Of a DNA stretch of 64,000 bases, positions 50,397 to 62,741 are shown piece after piece. The notes beneath the pieces were generated by a model, which did no database searches, was not told the origin of the DNA, and was given only the letters and a program-made list of their open reading frames with translations. The position numbers and the translations under genes are program-made. The stretch is from positions 29,591,001-29,655,000 of the forward strand of contig NC_083379.1 of NCBI RefSeq assembly GCF_031755915.1. The letters are read 5' to 3'. This DNA comes from Ziziphus jujuba (Eukaryota > Streptophyta > Magnoliopsida > Rosales > Rhamnaceae). How positions within the stretch are numbered: position 1 is the first letter of the stretch; each line of letters begins with the position of its first letter.

Positions 50397-51886
50397 CCCC
50401 ACTCCATGGGTACTGGGTACGGAATTGGAAGTGCTTGAAAAATCTGCACAGACGGATTACCCCAATTGGATCTTAAATTTTATTTTATTTTATATTCTGT
50501 TTTGTTGGTTCAATAGCACCCACAAATTTCATTTTCCTTACTTTTCTTGTTGTATATATATATAGATATATATATTCTAATGTTAAGGAAGCTGGACAAT
50601 TCAAACACTCCAAAACATGAGTAGAAGATTTTGGACAAATAATAGCTGCCCAAAAAAATATTAAGGTGGGGCTAAGTTCTTCAACAATCTTCAACTTATG
50701 TGGCACAGACATTTGGCATTTTGGCTACCCATTATAGATTACATGTCTACCTACCAATTTTCCATAGCTATGCAGCATATCTTTTAAGTAATCCTTGCAC
50801 GGGTATATTGATTAGTTTAGTTTTCTGTAATTATTTTATTATAAGTACAGAATTGTAACCTTTTATTTGAGTTGACCCTGATGTGGGTTTGTGAAAGTAG
50901 TACTCATTTTTGGTCTTCTTGTTATTATTCAAAAGTACGAATGCACTTCCATGATTTTGTTTTTGGAAGCAAAAGTGTGTGCTTAATTTGTTTTTTTGCT
51001 GCGAAAGAGCTGGATTCCAAAACTGCAATTGTCTAAAAGGGAAACGATATCACTAAGGTGTACAACACCTTTTACACACCCTATAGGGGCAAAATATTAA
51101 CCGCACAATATCATTGTCCTTAATTAAATAGTGTACAATATTTTTGGCCATGATGAGCAAAAACATGCAAAACACTACACGTCAAAATAAACCCTTTAAT
51201 ATTGATAGATGGATCGATTTAATGACATGTGAATGTGATTTAGCATCATGATGATGAAATTTTACAGGCTTCTCGAATTCTAACGTAATTAATTAAGCTT
51301 AATTGGGTCAATCATGTTGTGAATAAAATTGACCGTTTGGTGTGTTATTTAAAAATTGAGGTTGTAGTGTCATTTTCATTTTGAAGATGTGCTATTGATT
51401 GATTTTGCTAAATAATTAATTGCGAGAGTTTGAATTTTGCGTGGTCGGAAAAAAATTATTGATAGCTTATCTTAGACAAGTAGATAAGGTATGCATGTGA
51501 AGATTTTCTTTCTTACTTTATTATTGTCCCTGTAGACCAATTTCTAATTAATTCTCTGCATTGTAACTTTCACCCTAGTTATATAATTATACATAATGTC
51601 AATTTATATAACTTTCATACATTATTCTTTTGTTATTTTTCTTGGTCCACATGCTTGCTTTTTCTTTAATCTTTTGACTTTTTCAAATAAAACAAAAAAA
51701 AAAATTGTTGATTATGAAACACAAAAGTAAACGAAAAAAAAATTTGTTGATTATGAAACATAAAAGTAAAAGAACTTTATCTTCGTATGGTTTCTTATAT
51801 ACATGATGTGGCTATAAATCAACTGTTAATTAAACCCTGAAAGAGTGACTGTTTCCTTTTCTTAGTTTGGTCGAATTTAAGATATG
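50397..51886. other. Intergenic DNA, no gene seen
   Basis: No supported gene. A near-perfect tandem direct repeat of about 35 bases (TTGTTGATTATGAAACA and on) lies at 51700-51772. Confidence 0.6.
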
Positions 51887-53829
51887 CTTGTTGTCAGGAC
51901 CCGTCCAGAATTTCTCCTTCGGAACCCTAGACAAGCCCTGATCTCAGGGAAATACCACCGAACCTTCCAACGGAAAATCCGGCAGCACCTCCCCTAAGGG
52001 ATTTACTTACCACAAATCACCTGCACTGAAAACACACTTCAAAAAAACATCCCCTTATTCCTCCCACAAACTACAAATTGTTCCACAAATTTTAACACTT
52101 CTCAAAACAACAACAGTCCAGTGCATAAATAAAACAGAAGTATCCCAATAGTATACAGAGCTTTAAGAAGTGCTAAACAACAGAAATACAACAAGGCTGA
52201 AAGACATAATACACTGAAATGAAAGAGTACAGAAGTACTTCTCGAAACACAACAGCAGCGGAAACTTGGTTCGCTCCGGAAGAACGTCTACCACCATTTG
52301 CACCTAAGGGAATGGAATTTAAGAGTGTGAGATGCTAATCATCTCCGTGAGTAACCCGAACTACTGAACACCTTTTAATAATAAAATAATATTAATAGCA
52401 ATTAAGGAATAGAACAAATACCAACAATTAATAAATAAATAATAATAACTGTTGGAAAATAATAATTTCCCTCAAAACTCTCACCAATCGCTCCGTTTGA
52501 AATGTTCCCTTTTTAAAACCTTTTCGCAAAACCCAATGTACATACCTCCCGAAAACCAAGGGATTAAACCATTTGGTAAACAATAATTAAATAAAAACAT
52601 ACCCCAATATATATAATAAAAATATAATAAATTATAGTAAATAATTTTGAACACCTTTGGGGTTTAAACCATTATTTGCAATTTACACCGACGCACCACA
52701 CCATATACCGGTGATGCCCTCCGATACCCAGCGTCCCGAGCACCGACGGGCGGGGGGTTAAAGAGAGAAACCTGCAACGGCACTTCGGCGTCCCAACAAT
52801 ACCGACTGGTAAAACCATCAACCCGGCCAAGGAGGGGGGCGGCTGTGGCCAATAACAACTTGCCTGCCCACGGTCCAATGGCAACTCACGGGTGAAGTAA
52901 TAACCGCACGCTAAACCATATAATAACCGCGTGCTACCACGTGTCCATACACCATACACCAGAACACCAATACTGTATGAGTGCGTCTAAAAATAAACAT
53001 TATTAACCAACCGTACCGTTTTCCAAAATTACCGTGGGAAGTATACCAAATTTTCACAAAACACCATCCCACATATTTTTATTCAATAACCCGGTACGAA
53101 ACATTAATAACCAACAACCACAATTTTCTCGAAGCACGAGATGCAACCATAAAAATACAGCGGGCATAATTTATAAAATTCAAACCAATATTTTCGTAAA
53201 ATATTTAACCCAATCATGCCCGGAAAATCAAATTTAAAACCACATACAAATACTACTAAAATACACCTTGCTCATGCATAATAAATTAAACCACAATATA
53301 ATTCATAAATAAATCACACCACATGAGCATAATTTGAACACCAATTTAAATACCAATTAAATATAATTAATTGTCCAAAATAATTTTTTGAAGGTGGGTC
53401 ACTCGCCTGGAGCACACAAATCAACTAAGATCCTCCTCGGGATCAACTCCACTACTCGCGCGTGCACCTAAACAACCACAGTGCACAAACCAAAAATATT
53501 AATATTTTATTAGGGTAATTCCCAAATGGGTACCCGGGGAGCGAACACCAAACGATATCTAAGGGTTACGAGTTATATACCGAATCGAAGCTCGCGTGAT
53601 GAGGATCACGGATTCGGTCTTACTTTCTGGTGATCGGACCCGACGGGGTCGGAATCTCGTCAGAAAGCTTTTCGAGTTTCGGCTCCGCAATTCTCCCAAA
53701 CCGTCGCGAATTGGAGGAAACGGATGCCGGATTCGGGTTCAGGAGGTCGAACATAGCGGACTGGAGCTGGCCGGAAAACTGGGTACTCGCCGGAACAGTA
53801 CTTTCCGGCAAGCCGCCGCGGTCACCGGC

Positions 53830-54230
53830 AACCATCGCCGGCGGCGGCGCGTGCGGTGGCCGTTGGTCGTGAAATTTTGTAGACTTGTAGATCGTGTGGA
53901 GAGCAATCCAACGGGACTGGCGGTGAGCAAAACGGAGGTCGGACGGCGGAGAAATCACCGTTTGAAGATTTCCGGCCCCTCGCCGGAAAACGCTCCGATC
54001 CCGGCGCGTCGGTGGTCCGATGGCCGTGATTTTTGGTGGGTCGGCCGGACTTAAGGAGAGGATCAAGGGTGTACGGCGCGTGTGGCCGAAAAATGGCCGG
54101 AAGTGGGTCGATTTGCGGTGGCCGGCGGTGGAGGGGAAAAACTCGCCGCCGATCTTCGGAGGTCCGATCCGGGCGCGTCCGGCGGCCGTTCGCCGTGAAA
54201 TTTGGAGGTTTTGCCGGAAATGAGGAGGGA
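53830..54230 (-). repeat. GC-rich degenerate subrepeats inside the solo LTR
   Basis: At least three degenerate copies of a block containing GGCGCGTC, then GGCCG..CGTGAAATTT(T)GG and GCCGG, near 53845-53880, 54000-54050 and 54165-54230. They account for the GC peak. Confidence 0.6.
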
Positions 54231-54368
54231 AAGCTTGCTGGCCGGTGCGTGCACAGTAACTCGGCCGGAACAGTGGAAAAATTCCGGTGGTTGGCGGACT
54301 CTCTCTCTCTTTCTCTCTCTTCCCCGAGAATTTTATCAAATAAAAACCCATGTGCGACACTGTTCATG

Positions 54369-54400
54369 CCACGTGGACCAATCAGAAGCTGACACGTGGC
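54369..54400 (-). promoter_or_regulatory. Paired ACGTGG boxes around a CCAAT box in the LTR
   Basis: CCACGTGG at 54369, CCAAT at 54378 and ACACGTGGC at 54392 sit within 32 bases. The related LTR copy keeps a similar pair (CCACGTGTC and GCCATGTGTC near 63165-63200). G-box/ABRE-like elements bind bZIP or bHLH factors; a role in LTR transcription is inferred. Confidence 0.45.
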
Positions 54401-54671
54401 ATTTCACTGTTCACCAACCCAAAAACATTAAAATATTACGGTATACGGCAAACTTCAAACGTCCATAACTTTTTAACCGGATGTCCGTTTTGAGCGTGCC
54501 GCTAGTCTGTGAACTCGTATCGACGAGCTCTTCACAACCATGCACGAGTCAAAGCTCATTTCCCCATAAACAAAAAGTCAACTTTTGACCCCCTTCGGTT
54601 AATGGTCAACGGTCAACCTCGATCAACGTGCACGGATTCCGGTGCGATTTGGGACGGGGTGTTACACTTGT

Positions 54672-55308
54672 CATATACTAACTGGTCTTTAATTTATAAT
54701 CTCTCTAAACCATTCAATCTCAAATATGTGGCTCACAAAATTTTATTTGCTTATTATTATAATTTCAACCCTTCATTTTGGTGGTCTACCCTTTACACAC
54801 TAAATAATTAATGTCTAGTAAAGTTTGATAGATTTTACTAATGCTTTCAAAACTATTAATTTTTATTCTTCAATGAACAAAAAATAAAAAAATAAATGAA
54901 TTTATTTATGATAATAATTATTATTTTAGATATTTTTTAAATAAATTATTCTTTTGAATCTTTATTGATGGTTATTGGAAGCATAATAATAAAATATATA
55001 GTACGGAGTTTGGATCAATGTGGTATTGTTAATTTTTTTAATGAATGGGAACGATGCTTAGGAATATAATAGATCACAAATTGGCATGAGAAATGTGGGT
55101 TGCTCTAATGTAATTTTTTTAATATTTCAGATTCTTCGTGAAACCAAAAGTTAGAATATGATAAATAAATTAAATAAATAAAATCCATAATAAATAAAGA
55201 TTAAAAATTAAATGGTTCAATGAATCAAAATCTTGGGCCAACCAAGGACTGTGACTGGATTCCTGTCCGTCCATTTTAACATTGAAATGCCGTGCAATGA
55301 AGCAGGTA

Positions 55309-55363
<55 letters not shown>

Positions 55364-55921
55364 TACATATATATCCAAAAAAAAATTTGTTTATTACTGT
55401 GTGTTAATTGTGTTAACTTATTAAACTTTGTTTTTTCAAAAAAATATTGTTATTATATTTAATTTTGAAAAATATAATATTCATGCTTTTTTTTTTTTTT
55501 GAATTTAAGGATAGCTTCCATTTAAATCTTTCTACTTTACCATAATTACTGTTATAATTTTAACTGTAAATTAATTAAAAAAAATTGATAGATGAGATCT
55601 AAATATAATTTTTAAAACGCATGAATTTAATTATAATTAAAATAAAATTAAAAAAATAAATGAAATTTTTTCTAAATATAATAATACAGGCTAATTGCCA
55701 AGATGTATGCACGTTAGCCAACAGATTGTATATTATGAAAAGTTCAAGATAGAATCTTACCCCCGAAAAAAAAAAAAAAAAAAAAAAGGTTTAAACATGC
55801 TGTTGGTTCATCAGAGTATATGTCTTGGCTTGAGGTAAGGCCTGGATGGATCCATGATGTGCTTCGAGATGATGGTTGTTCCTCTGTTGGTTGATTTATA
55901 AAATTTTTATTTCATGTTTCA

Positions 55922-55952
<31 letters not shown>

Positions 55953-56450
55953 AGCGCGAAATACACAAAACTCTCATACTGTTTGACAGTCACATATAAA
56001 AAACTCTGTAAATTACCAATAACCCCTATATTAAAGAAATTAAGATATTGCAAATTATACCCTAATAATATTAACAGTTCTTAAAATATTTATTAAATTT
56101 ATATATCAAACAATATAATGAATAATGTGTTAATATTTAATTGAATTTTTTATTTACTTATTTTTTTTAAAAATTACTTATTTATATTTAGGTTATAGAA
56201 TAGGTAAACTAATAATATATTAATAAGTACTATTTAATAAATATTTTTAATAAATATTTTGATGTTTGTAGCACTATTTCAATGAGTTTTTTTTTTTAAT
56301 CTTATTTTATTTATTTTTCATTGCCTCCTTCTTCTTAACCCTATGGCACACTTCTTTGCACTTCCCGGCTATGATTTATGGTAGACCACCTTTTGGCAAT
56401 CTTACACCTTCAACAACCACCCAAACATGATCTCACAGCCTTGCTAGTCA
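54672..56450. other. AT-rich DNA with compound microsatellite
   Basis: (AT)n(AC)n(ATAC)n at about 55308-55372, poly-A at 55767-55788 and (TA)n near 55930. No gene. Confidence 0.65.
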
Positions 56451-56459
56451 CCTATTAAT

Positions 56460-58380
56460 GTGGTGACAATATCCGTCTTAAAAATCCCTTAAAGATTTCT
56501 AGATAACTTTGTCTAGGAAAGTCCCACTAAATAATTCTTATAGAAAATCTGACAAAACCTCTCCTACAATAAGAACAATCACAAAAAAAAAAAAAAAAAA
56601 AAAATTCAAATAAAACACAGTTCAATATATTTTCACAACAACAAAATGTCATCTCTACAGTCAACATCTACCACCATAACTACAACTAATACATAAACCA
56701 TTTTTATAAATACTAAACATAAATATCATCATGACCATTGTATTTGAAACACACTAAGAACAATTTAAAATGGCTAAGGTAATATAAACATAATTTAGGT
56801 GCTACAAAAATAATAGAAATATGAGGATTACAAGGTTTGCTGGTGTGAACAAAGCTGATAAGATGGTGTGCAAAGAGAATTGTCAGCTAACTATTAGAAC
56901 CTAGGGGAGTAAAGCAAATACAATATGAGAAAAGAAGATCTAAATGAGTGGTTTAATACCATTAGAAAATAAACATTTAACTTGAAAATTCTTTCTTCAA
57001 AACCTCACATTAATTCTTTTTCAAAAAGTTTCCCTTTTAAAACATTTTTATAATACCCAGTTTGTATCTCCAAAAATCTTTATAAACAAGAATTTTTATG
57101 TTAAACAATTAAAATAATACAAGAATTTAAACATAAAACTAATAATGGAAATAAGCAATATATAGTAGAAGAATTATAAATAGGTCTTAAAATATATAAT
57201 ATACCATACTATATACCTAGTACTGCTAATTAGTGCTTAACGTCCCAAAATACCACTGGATAGAAAGGAGGGAGAAAGAAACTATATCACGACCCTTTAG
57301 CATCCTAAAGGTAGCGTGGTAAACCTGTCATTTATGATCATGAGAAAATGGCATAAAATCAATCATCGTTCTCTTATCTCTTATCTCTAATGGCTTCTCA
57401 TTTTATTACTCCATTGATATTATCCATAATATAACCACCACACTTCAAATTATATGGGGTATTTTATTTAGACTTCTCAAGGATCACCTGTCTACAGATT
57501 CCTTCAACTAGAATGTGCTTAATTTTAAAATTCTTTCATACTTTAAAGCCAATTGCTTTAAAAATACCTTGATTATTAAGAAAGTCACTATTTTTACATT
57601 TAAACCAATACTGTTCTATACCTGAGCGATATAGGATTGGATACAAAGTAGCATCTCGTAGTAAGATAGTCCATCAATGCCTCGCACCTGTCCACACTTG
57701 TTCTAGCAATGTGATAACTATCTTGTGAGACATTGGGATGCTAAGGACTACTTAGCAATACATGATATATAATATGGTACACAAGGTAAATTAAATTTTA
57801 TGGTATGCAATTTTATGCTTGCTTAAATGTGTGGTATTTGAGTTGATCATATCTGTTTTGTGAGACATTGGTTTGCTAATGACTACTGGCAGTACTTAAT
57901 ATATAATATGGTACACAAGGTAAATTAAATTTTGTAGTATGCAATTTGATACTTCATTAAATGTGTGGTATTTAAGTTGATCATATTAATAGGATTAATG
58001 CTTATTTATTTGGCGAATAATGTATTTTAGCCAACTAGACTTTTAAGGTCACAATTTTGGATTTTGTGAAGTAGTTTTAAAAAGGAAAAGTTTTTAAAAA
58101 AGTGGAAATGAGATCCTGAAAGAAAGGAATATAAAAGTAAATTATTATTTTATTACCATACTATGCCAATTACTGAAAAGTTTGTATCTAATGTTTTATT
58201 TGTTTTTAATTCGTTTCTCTAGGTTTAGATAGTTAATAGACAGGCTATCTTGAGCATCACTTATCGTTCCATATTTTTCACAATAGCAACAATATTTATA
58301 TTTCTTTTACTTATCACTATGTTTATCTAGATCTATTCATATTGATTGTATTACTTAATTTTACAAATACTCTTAGAATG
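56460..58380 (-). mobile_element. Diverged, partial copy of the solo-LTR family
   Basis: The order of short matches follows 51892-53000: a CCGTCTTAAAAATCCC start, then GAAAATCTGACAAAACCTC, then TTTCCCTTTTAAAACATTTTTATAATACCCA (compare TTCCCTTTTTAAAACC..AAAACCCA at 52507), then a CGTCCCAAAATACCACTGG block. It has drifted far towards AT. Borders are approximate. Confidence 0.5.
57723..57986. repeat. Tandem duplication, about 134-bp unit
   Basis: The segment from TTGTGAGACATTGG to GTTGATCATAT occurs twice head-to-tail (57723-57852 and 57858-57986) with few differences. It shares GGTACACAAGGTAAATTAAA in both copies. Confidence 0.9.
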
Positions 58381-59180
58381 CTTTAATATCAAACCGATAG
58401 AACCCCGCCTCGGGAACCCTCTTAGGGAGGAAGTGGTCTCATTTAGAGTAGTTCTATTGAGCATTCCTTAGGGAAAAGCCCAATAAAACCTCACCCGAAT
58501 TGTGGACAACCAAACACATATAATGTAAAATAATAACTTAATATATATATATATATATATATTATATAGCCACAATAGTATGCAAATTTCTAACTACAAT
58601 CAACAACTATAACCAATTATACTATATGCTATTACCATAAAAATGACATCAGAGTTTGTACTTAGTTATAAATGTACTAGCAAGGATACTAGGCCCCAAA
58701 GGGGATGTATTGTAAGATCTGGGATCTCTAAAGGATGTGAGAAAAGAAGAGGCAAGATCGGTGGATAATACACTGAGGTAGGTTGTGACGACCAATGTAG
58801 GTGGGTAAGTGTGGGTACGGTGTGGGGAATTGGTAGACTATTTTATTCGTAAGCTACATGGTGTCCGATCTTATATTGTTTAGGTGTAGAATTGTGATGG
58901 TTCAAATATAAAAAAAATAAGCACTCTCTTAATAACTGAGGTTTTTTAGAGTTGTTAATTTCAGGGTTTGAAAGAAATTCTGGTTCAACATACTCTATTG
59001 GAAGCAATTCTAAGATGGATGATAACTTGAGAAGTCCAAATAAAAACACACAGGTAGCCTGGAGTGCAGTGGATAACTTAAGGATATTATCGGTGCAGCA
59101 ATATACTTGGATGTCAATGGAGGTGGGGAGAACATTGATATTATATGATACATCATTTTAGATTCAACAATACAATACTC

Positions 59181-59636
59181 ATAACTAATGTTTTCACAGC
59201 CCTACTTTTCCACTTCTAAAATAAATATTGTAGTCATAAACAGAAATTTCATACCATAGGAATTGAAAGACATGTTCAAATTAGACCATATGAATTTTAT
59301 AAACTGCACATCCTTTGTAAACATATTAAAATTTCTAAAACATTTATTTCATGTCGAAACCATATATATATATATATATATATATATGTTACATACATAT
59401 AATCACCGAAATGTCTCACTCATAAAAACTTCTTTAAGTACTTTAAAATTCAGGACATAACCAATATTTTCACAACCAAACTTTTCCATTTCTAAAATAA
59501 ATATTGTATCATAAATCATAATTTAATATCAGAGAAATTAAAGCATATGTTCAAATTTCACCATACGAATTTTATAAATGACAAATCTTTTGTAAACATA
59601 TTAAAAATTCTAAAACATTTATTTCATACCAAAACC

Positions 59637-59668
<32 letters not shown>

Positions 59669-59736
59669 AAAATATATATATATATATATCATTGAAATGT
59701 CTAACTCATAAAAAATTTTTAAGTATAAAATTCAGG
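59181..59736. repeat. Tandem duplication, about 275-bp unit
   Basis: Two head-to-tail copies that share TTTTCACA, CTAAAATAAATATTGTA, TTGTAAACATATTAAAA and CTAAAACATTTATTTCAT, each ending in a (TA)n run and GAAATGTCT.ACTCATAAAAA. Confidence 0.85.
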
Positions 59737-59925
59737 AAATTTAAAGATACTTAAAAATTTGCATAACACATATATAAATAAATAGTCATATATGCATAAA
59801 TGGGTATTTTAATTCTCAAAATCATATAAAAAATATTTAAACCATAAAATTTATATGTTAACATGCCCAAAACACATTTAAAAATAATTCCACTCACTGA
59901 TACTGCCAATGATCATTACAAGTTT

Positions 59926-59929
<4 letters not shown>

Positions 59930-59990
<61 letters not shown>
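59930..59990. repeat. (AT)n microsatellite
   Basis: About 61 bases of nearly pure AT dinucleotide with one ATGT interruption. Confidence 0.97.
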
Positions 59991-59991
<1 letters not shown>

Positions 59992-60774
59992 AATGCTATT
60001 CAAGTTACCAAAAATTTAACCAAAAATATTGGTTCATAGCAAATGTCCTAAAATTAATTATACAACTACAGTACAACAAAAATTGGACACTAAAGAATCC
60101 AATTATAATGTGAACCATTTGGGTTCTCTACATGAAATTGAGAATTTTTTAGCATATGATTAATTTTATGAAATTGAACATTTTATTAGCATTTAGTAAC
60201 CTTTATAAACAAATTTATAAACAAGAACTTAATATTAGATTATCCAATTTTGATCCAATTTTTATGGGATATTTACACAGATTAACTAATATTGAATAAT
60301 TACTTAAAACTCATTTATAATGGGAGAATCATATATCAATGGAAAATTCATGAGATAGATAACATTATGATATGTTCATCTTGGTTAATCATCGTTGGTG
60401 GTGGTCAGAGTCTTAATGGAAAATTTTGGTCAAATTTAAAGTTAGATTTCTAAAGTGATGAGGAATTGAAGCAAAAGGAAGTTAGATATGGATTCAAAGG
60501 CCTAAAGGGGGAAGAATCGAAGCTATGGCTTGAAACCCATGAATTATCAATGATTGGAGCAATTTGGACTTTGTCCAAAAATTAGCCTATCCTATTACAT
60601 CTCGACATTTTTTAGTTAGAAATTTCATGGGAAGGTTGATTTTTCAATGGGTATTTTGGGGGTGGGGCATGTTGGTGAAATGTTGCCAGAATAAGTGTTA
60701 ATCTCAGCAATTTCATGGTAAGTGTGGGTGGTGGGTTAATCCTAACACCCTCCCATGTATTTTTATACATCCGA

Positions 60775-61150
60775 TATAACAACCTATCCAGATAAAACCC
60801 TTGAGTTTGAATATTTGAGTGGTTTGATTGAGTTTGACCGAATTGGACTTTTTATATGGGATAAAATTTGACTTCTCTTTAGAAATAGAATTTGGATTTG
60901 AATCTTATACCATTGTGTACAGCTCATTGATACACGTTCATAGATTGATGACATGCCTAATTCTGAGTTACGATTAAAAAGTAATAGTTTTGGAAAGTTT
61001 GGTTTTATCAATATTTTATCTTATCCAAACCAGTTTGAGTTTTTATCTGTTAGTGATTTAAGAGCCTATAAATACATTGTAAGGCATGCCATGGGATAGA
61101 ACAATTCAGAAAATAGCTAAAATATCCCTAAATCCTCAAAAACACATGTA
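60775..61150 (+). mobile_element. Left-end fragment of the LTR family, + orientation
   Basis: TATAACAACCTATCC, then TTGAGTTTGAATATTTGA, then TTGATACACGTTCATAGATTG.TG and a GAGTTACGATTAAAAAGTAAT block. The same blocks in the same order occur in the copy starting at 62738 (CTGAGTTTGAATTTTTGA, TCGATACAGGTTCGTAGACTTGTG). Confidence 0.55.
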
Positions 61151-61346
61151 GACTTGTCAAAGGTCATGTTGAATCGCGACCCACATTTCCACACTGTCAA
61201 GCATGACAAAATTAAATAATCTTCTAACACCATGGAGCTACATATATCAAACCAACTTAAAGCCCATCAAATTTGACCAAAACCTTTAAATTCCATAGTA
61301 ATGCAGTTCATAATAATGAGGTTCATCATGGGGCTTTCCTAAGCCA

Positions 61347-62003
61347 TTGGAGTTGCCAATTGGACCAATTATAAGAGTTTGGGAAAAGAGTTTTAAAGAC
61401 ACATTTGATGGTCTTATCCAGGAGATACTTATCAATCAAGAGTGCAAGAGTTTTGCTAAGGAAATCAAAATTGACAACAATATTATTGAAGGCTATGGAA
61501 ATGAAGGCATGAAGGAGGCTAATGTTAGACGCAATTTGGTCATTTTTCAAGAGCATGATGATGTGGCACTTTGATGACATGCATCCTTGGACACATGGCA
61601 TGACATATGGCATCTAAGTGGCTGTCTTATGTGGCTTGAAGAGAAAGAAATCAATTTGTTTCCTTTTAGGCCGAATTATATGCTTTACTGATCACCAAGT
61701 TACTTGTTTTCCAAGTTTTACAATTTTACTCTTATTTTGATTTTAGATAACCTTTACTTTTTATTATGTTTAACTGGACAATTAATTATTAATTAGTTTT
61801 CTAATCTTAATTTTTCACGTAAGTAGTTACTTTCCTAAACTGTAAAGGAATTGATTAGTCAAATTTAAATTAGGAAAAAATTTAGAATTTAGCGTTTAGG
61901 AAACATTATTGGCCAAATTTTTAAGGTACTTTTGCCTATAAAAAGGCTTTAATTTCATTAATATAACAACATCTGATCTTTAGCAAAATTAATGCATTGC
62001 ATC
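61347..62003 (+). pseudogene. Ty3/gypsy polyprotein tail and LTR-like fragment
   Basis: 61347-61574 encodes a 75-residue piece with LPIGPIIRVWEKSFKDTFDG then LIQEIL, a degenerate form of the GPITR.RAK-F motif found in plant gypsy polyproteins. Downstream, TATAAAAAGG at 61937 lies in sequence resembling an LTR promoter. No complete gene. Confidence 0.55.
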
Positions 62004-62019
62004 ATGGTTAATAAGCTAT

Positions 62020-62741
62020 TCTTGGTAATATAACAAGGATGTTTTGCATCATGGTCTAGCTAATAACTATGAGTTTAATTTTAAAGGTAAAAGAGTTGTA
62101 CTTGGACTATTATCTCCTAGACTAGTACTGGAAGATCAAATAGCCATGCAAAAGTTAATGGGAAAGAAAATTGCAAGAAAGGCCAAAAATAAAAAAGGAG
62201 AGAGAATGATTCCACCTCACCTTTGGCCAATAACAAAAACTCAAAGGAGGAAAAATCACATGAGGTTGAGCTGCATTCCAAGATGGAGAGTGTTAAATCC
62301 GCAAGTGAAAATGAGAGGAAAGAAAAAGGAAAAGAAGAGGGCAAGAGGGAGAGAGAGGGGGGGGGGGGGGGGGGGAAGAGAGAGGTATTTTATGTAAAAC
62401 AAAGTGAAATTAAAAAAGCTTTCATGCGCAAGAAGACAATGTTTATAATGATGTATAAAGAATATTATTTGAATTATTTGGCTTTCCTTGATAATCCTAT
62501 TTTTCCTAGTTCTATTATGTCTCTTTGCAGAAATATGAAAATGTCTTTTTAGAAGAGATTCCTGAAGGATTATTTCCGCCAAGAGGAATTACTTCTTGGA
62601 GCTATGATTCCCAACAAGCTTGCATACAAAACCAATCTAGAGGAAACAACGGAAATGCAACATCAGGTAAGTGAACTTCTTGATAAAGGCTATATTAGAG
62701 AAAATATGAGTCCTTGTGCTATGCCTGTATTATTAGTTGTA
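62020..62741 (+). pseudogene. Ty3/gypsy protease-to-reverse-transcriptase fragment, disrupted
   Basis: It reads W-stop-YNKDVLHHG then LVLEDQ, the usual W-Q-Y-D-R-D-V region with Gln turned into a stop. A Lys/Glu-rich linker with a run of 19 G follows, then EEIPEGLFPPRGI, a frameshift, GAMIPNKLAYKTN and LLDKGYIRENMSPCAMPVLLV, the well-known start of gypsy reverse transcriptase. The catalytic part is cut off by the element starting at 62738. Confidence 0.85.
62357..62375 (+). repeat. Poly(G) run of 19
   Basis: A pure G19 tract inside a GA-rich, Lys/Glu-Arg/Gly-coding linker of the decayed polyprotein. Confidence 0.97.

Larger units (their letters stand above)
51892..54666 (-). mobile_element. 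2775-bp solo LTR with perfect CTTGT target duplication
   Basis: It begins TGTCAGGACCCGTCC and ends GGACGGGGTGTTACA, so it has TG..CA ends, and it is flanked by CTTGT on both sides (51887-51891 and 54667-54671). There is no internal gag or pol and no second LTR copy, so a solo LTR left by recombination is the best call. A relative at 62738 starts TGTAACATCC, so the natural orientation here is minus. Positions 53590-54300 are strikingly GC-rich (CCGG, GGCCG repeats), giving long overlapping open frames on both strands that are not genes. A short LARD-type element is the alternative. Confidence 0.85.
58390..60774 (-). mobile_element. Second diverged copy of the solo-LTR family
   Basis: It starts with CCTCGGGAACCCTC and AAAGCCCAATAAAACCTCACC, echoing CTTCGGAACCCT and CCGGCAGCACCTCCCC at the left end of 51892, and later shows CCCAAAACACATTTAAAAATAATTCC-like sequence corresponding to 53370-53390. 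It contains a tandem duplication and several (TA)n runs. Borders are approximate. Confidence 0.45.

Noticed and set aside
53620..54360. 246-codon minus-strand open frame and overlapping 181- and 152-codon frames
   Set aside because: They lie in the GC-rich core of the solo LTR, where stop codons are rare in every frame; no domain, and several frames on both strands are open at once.
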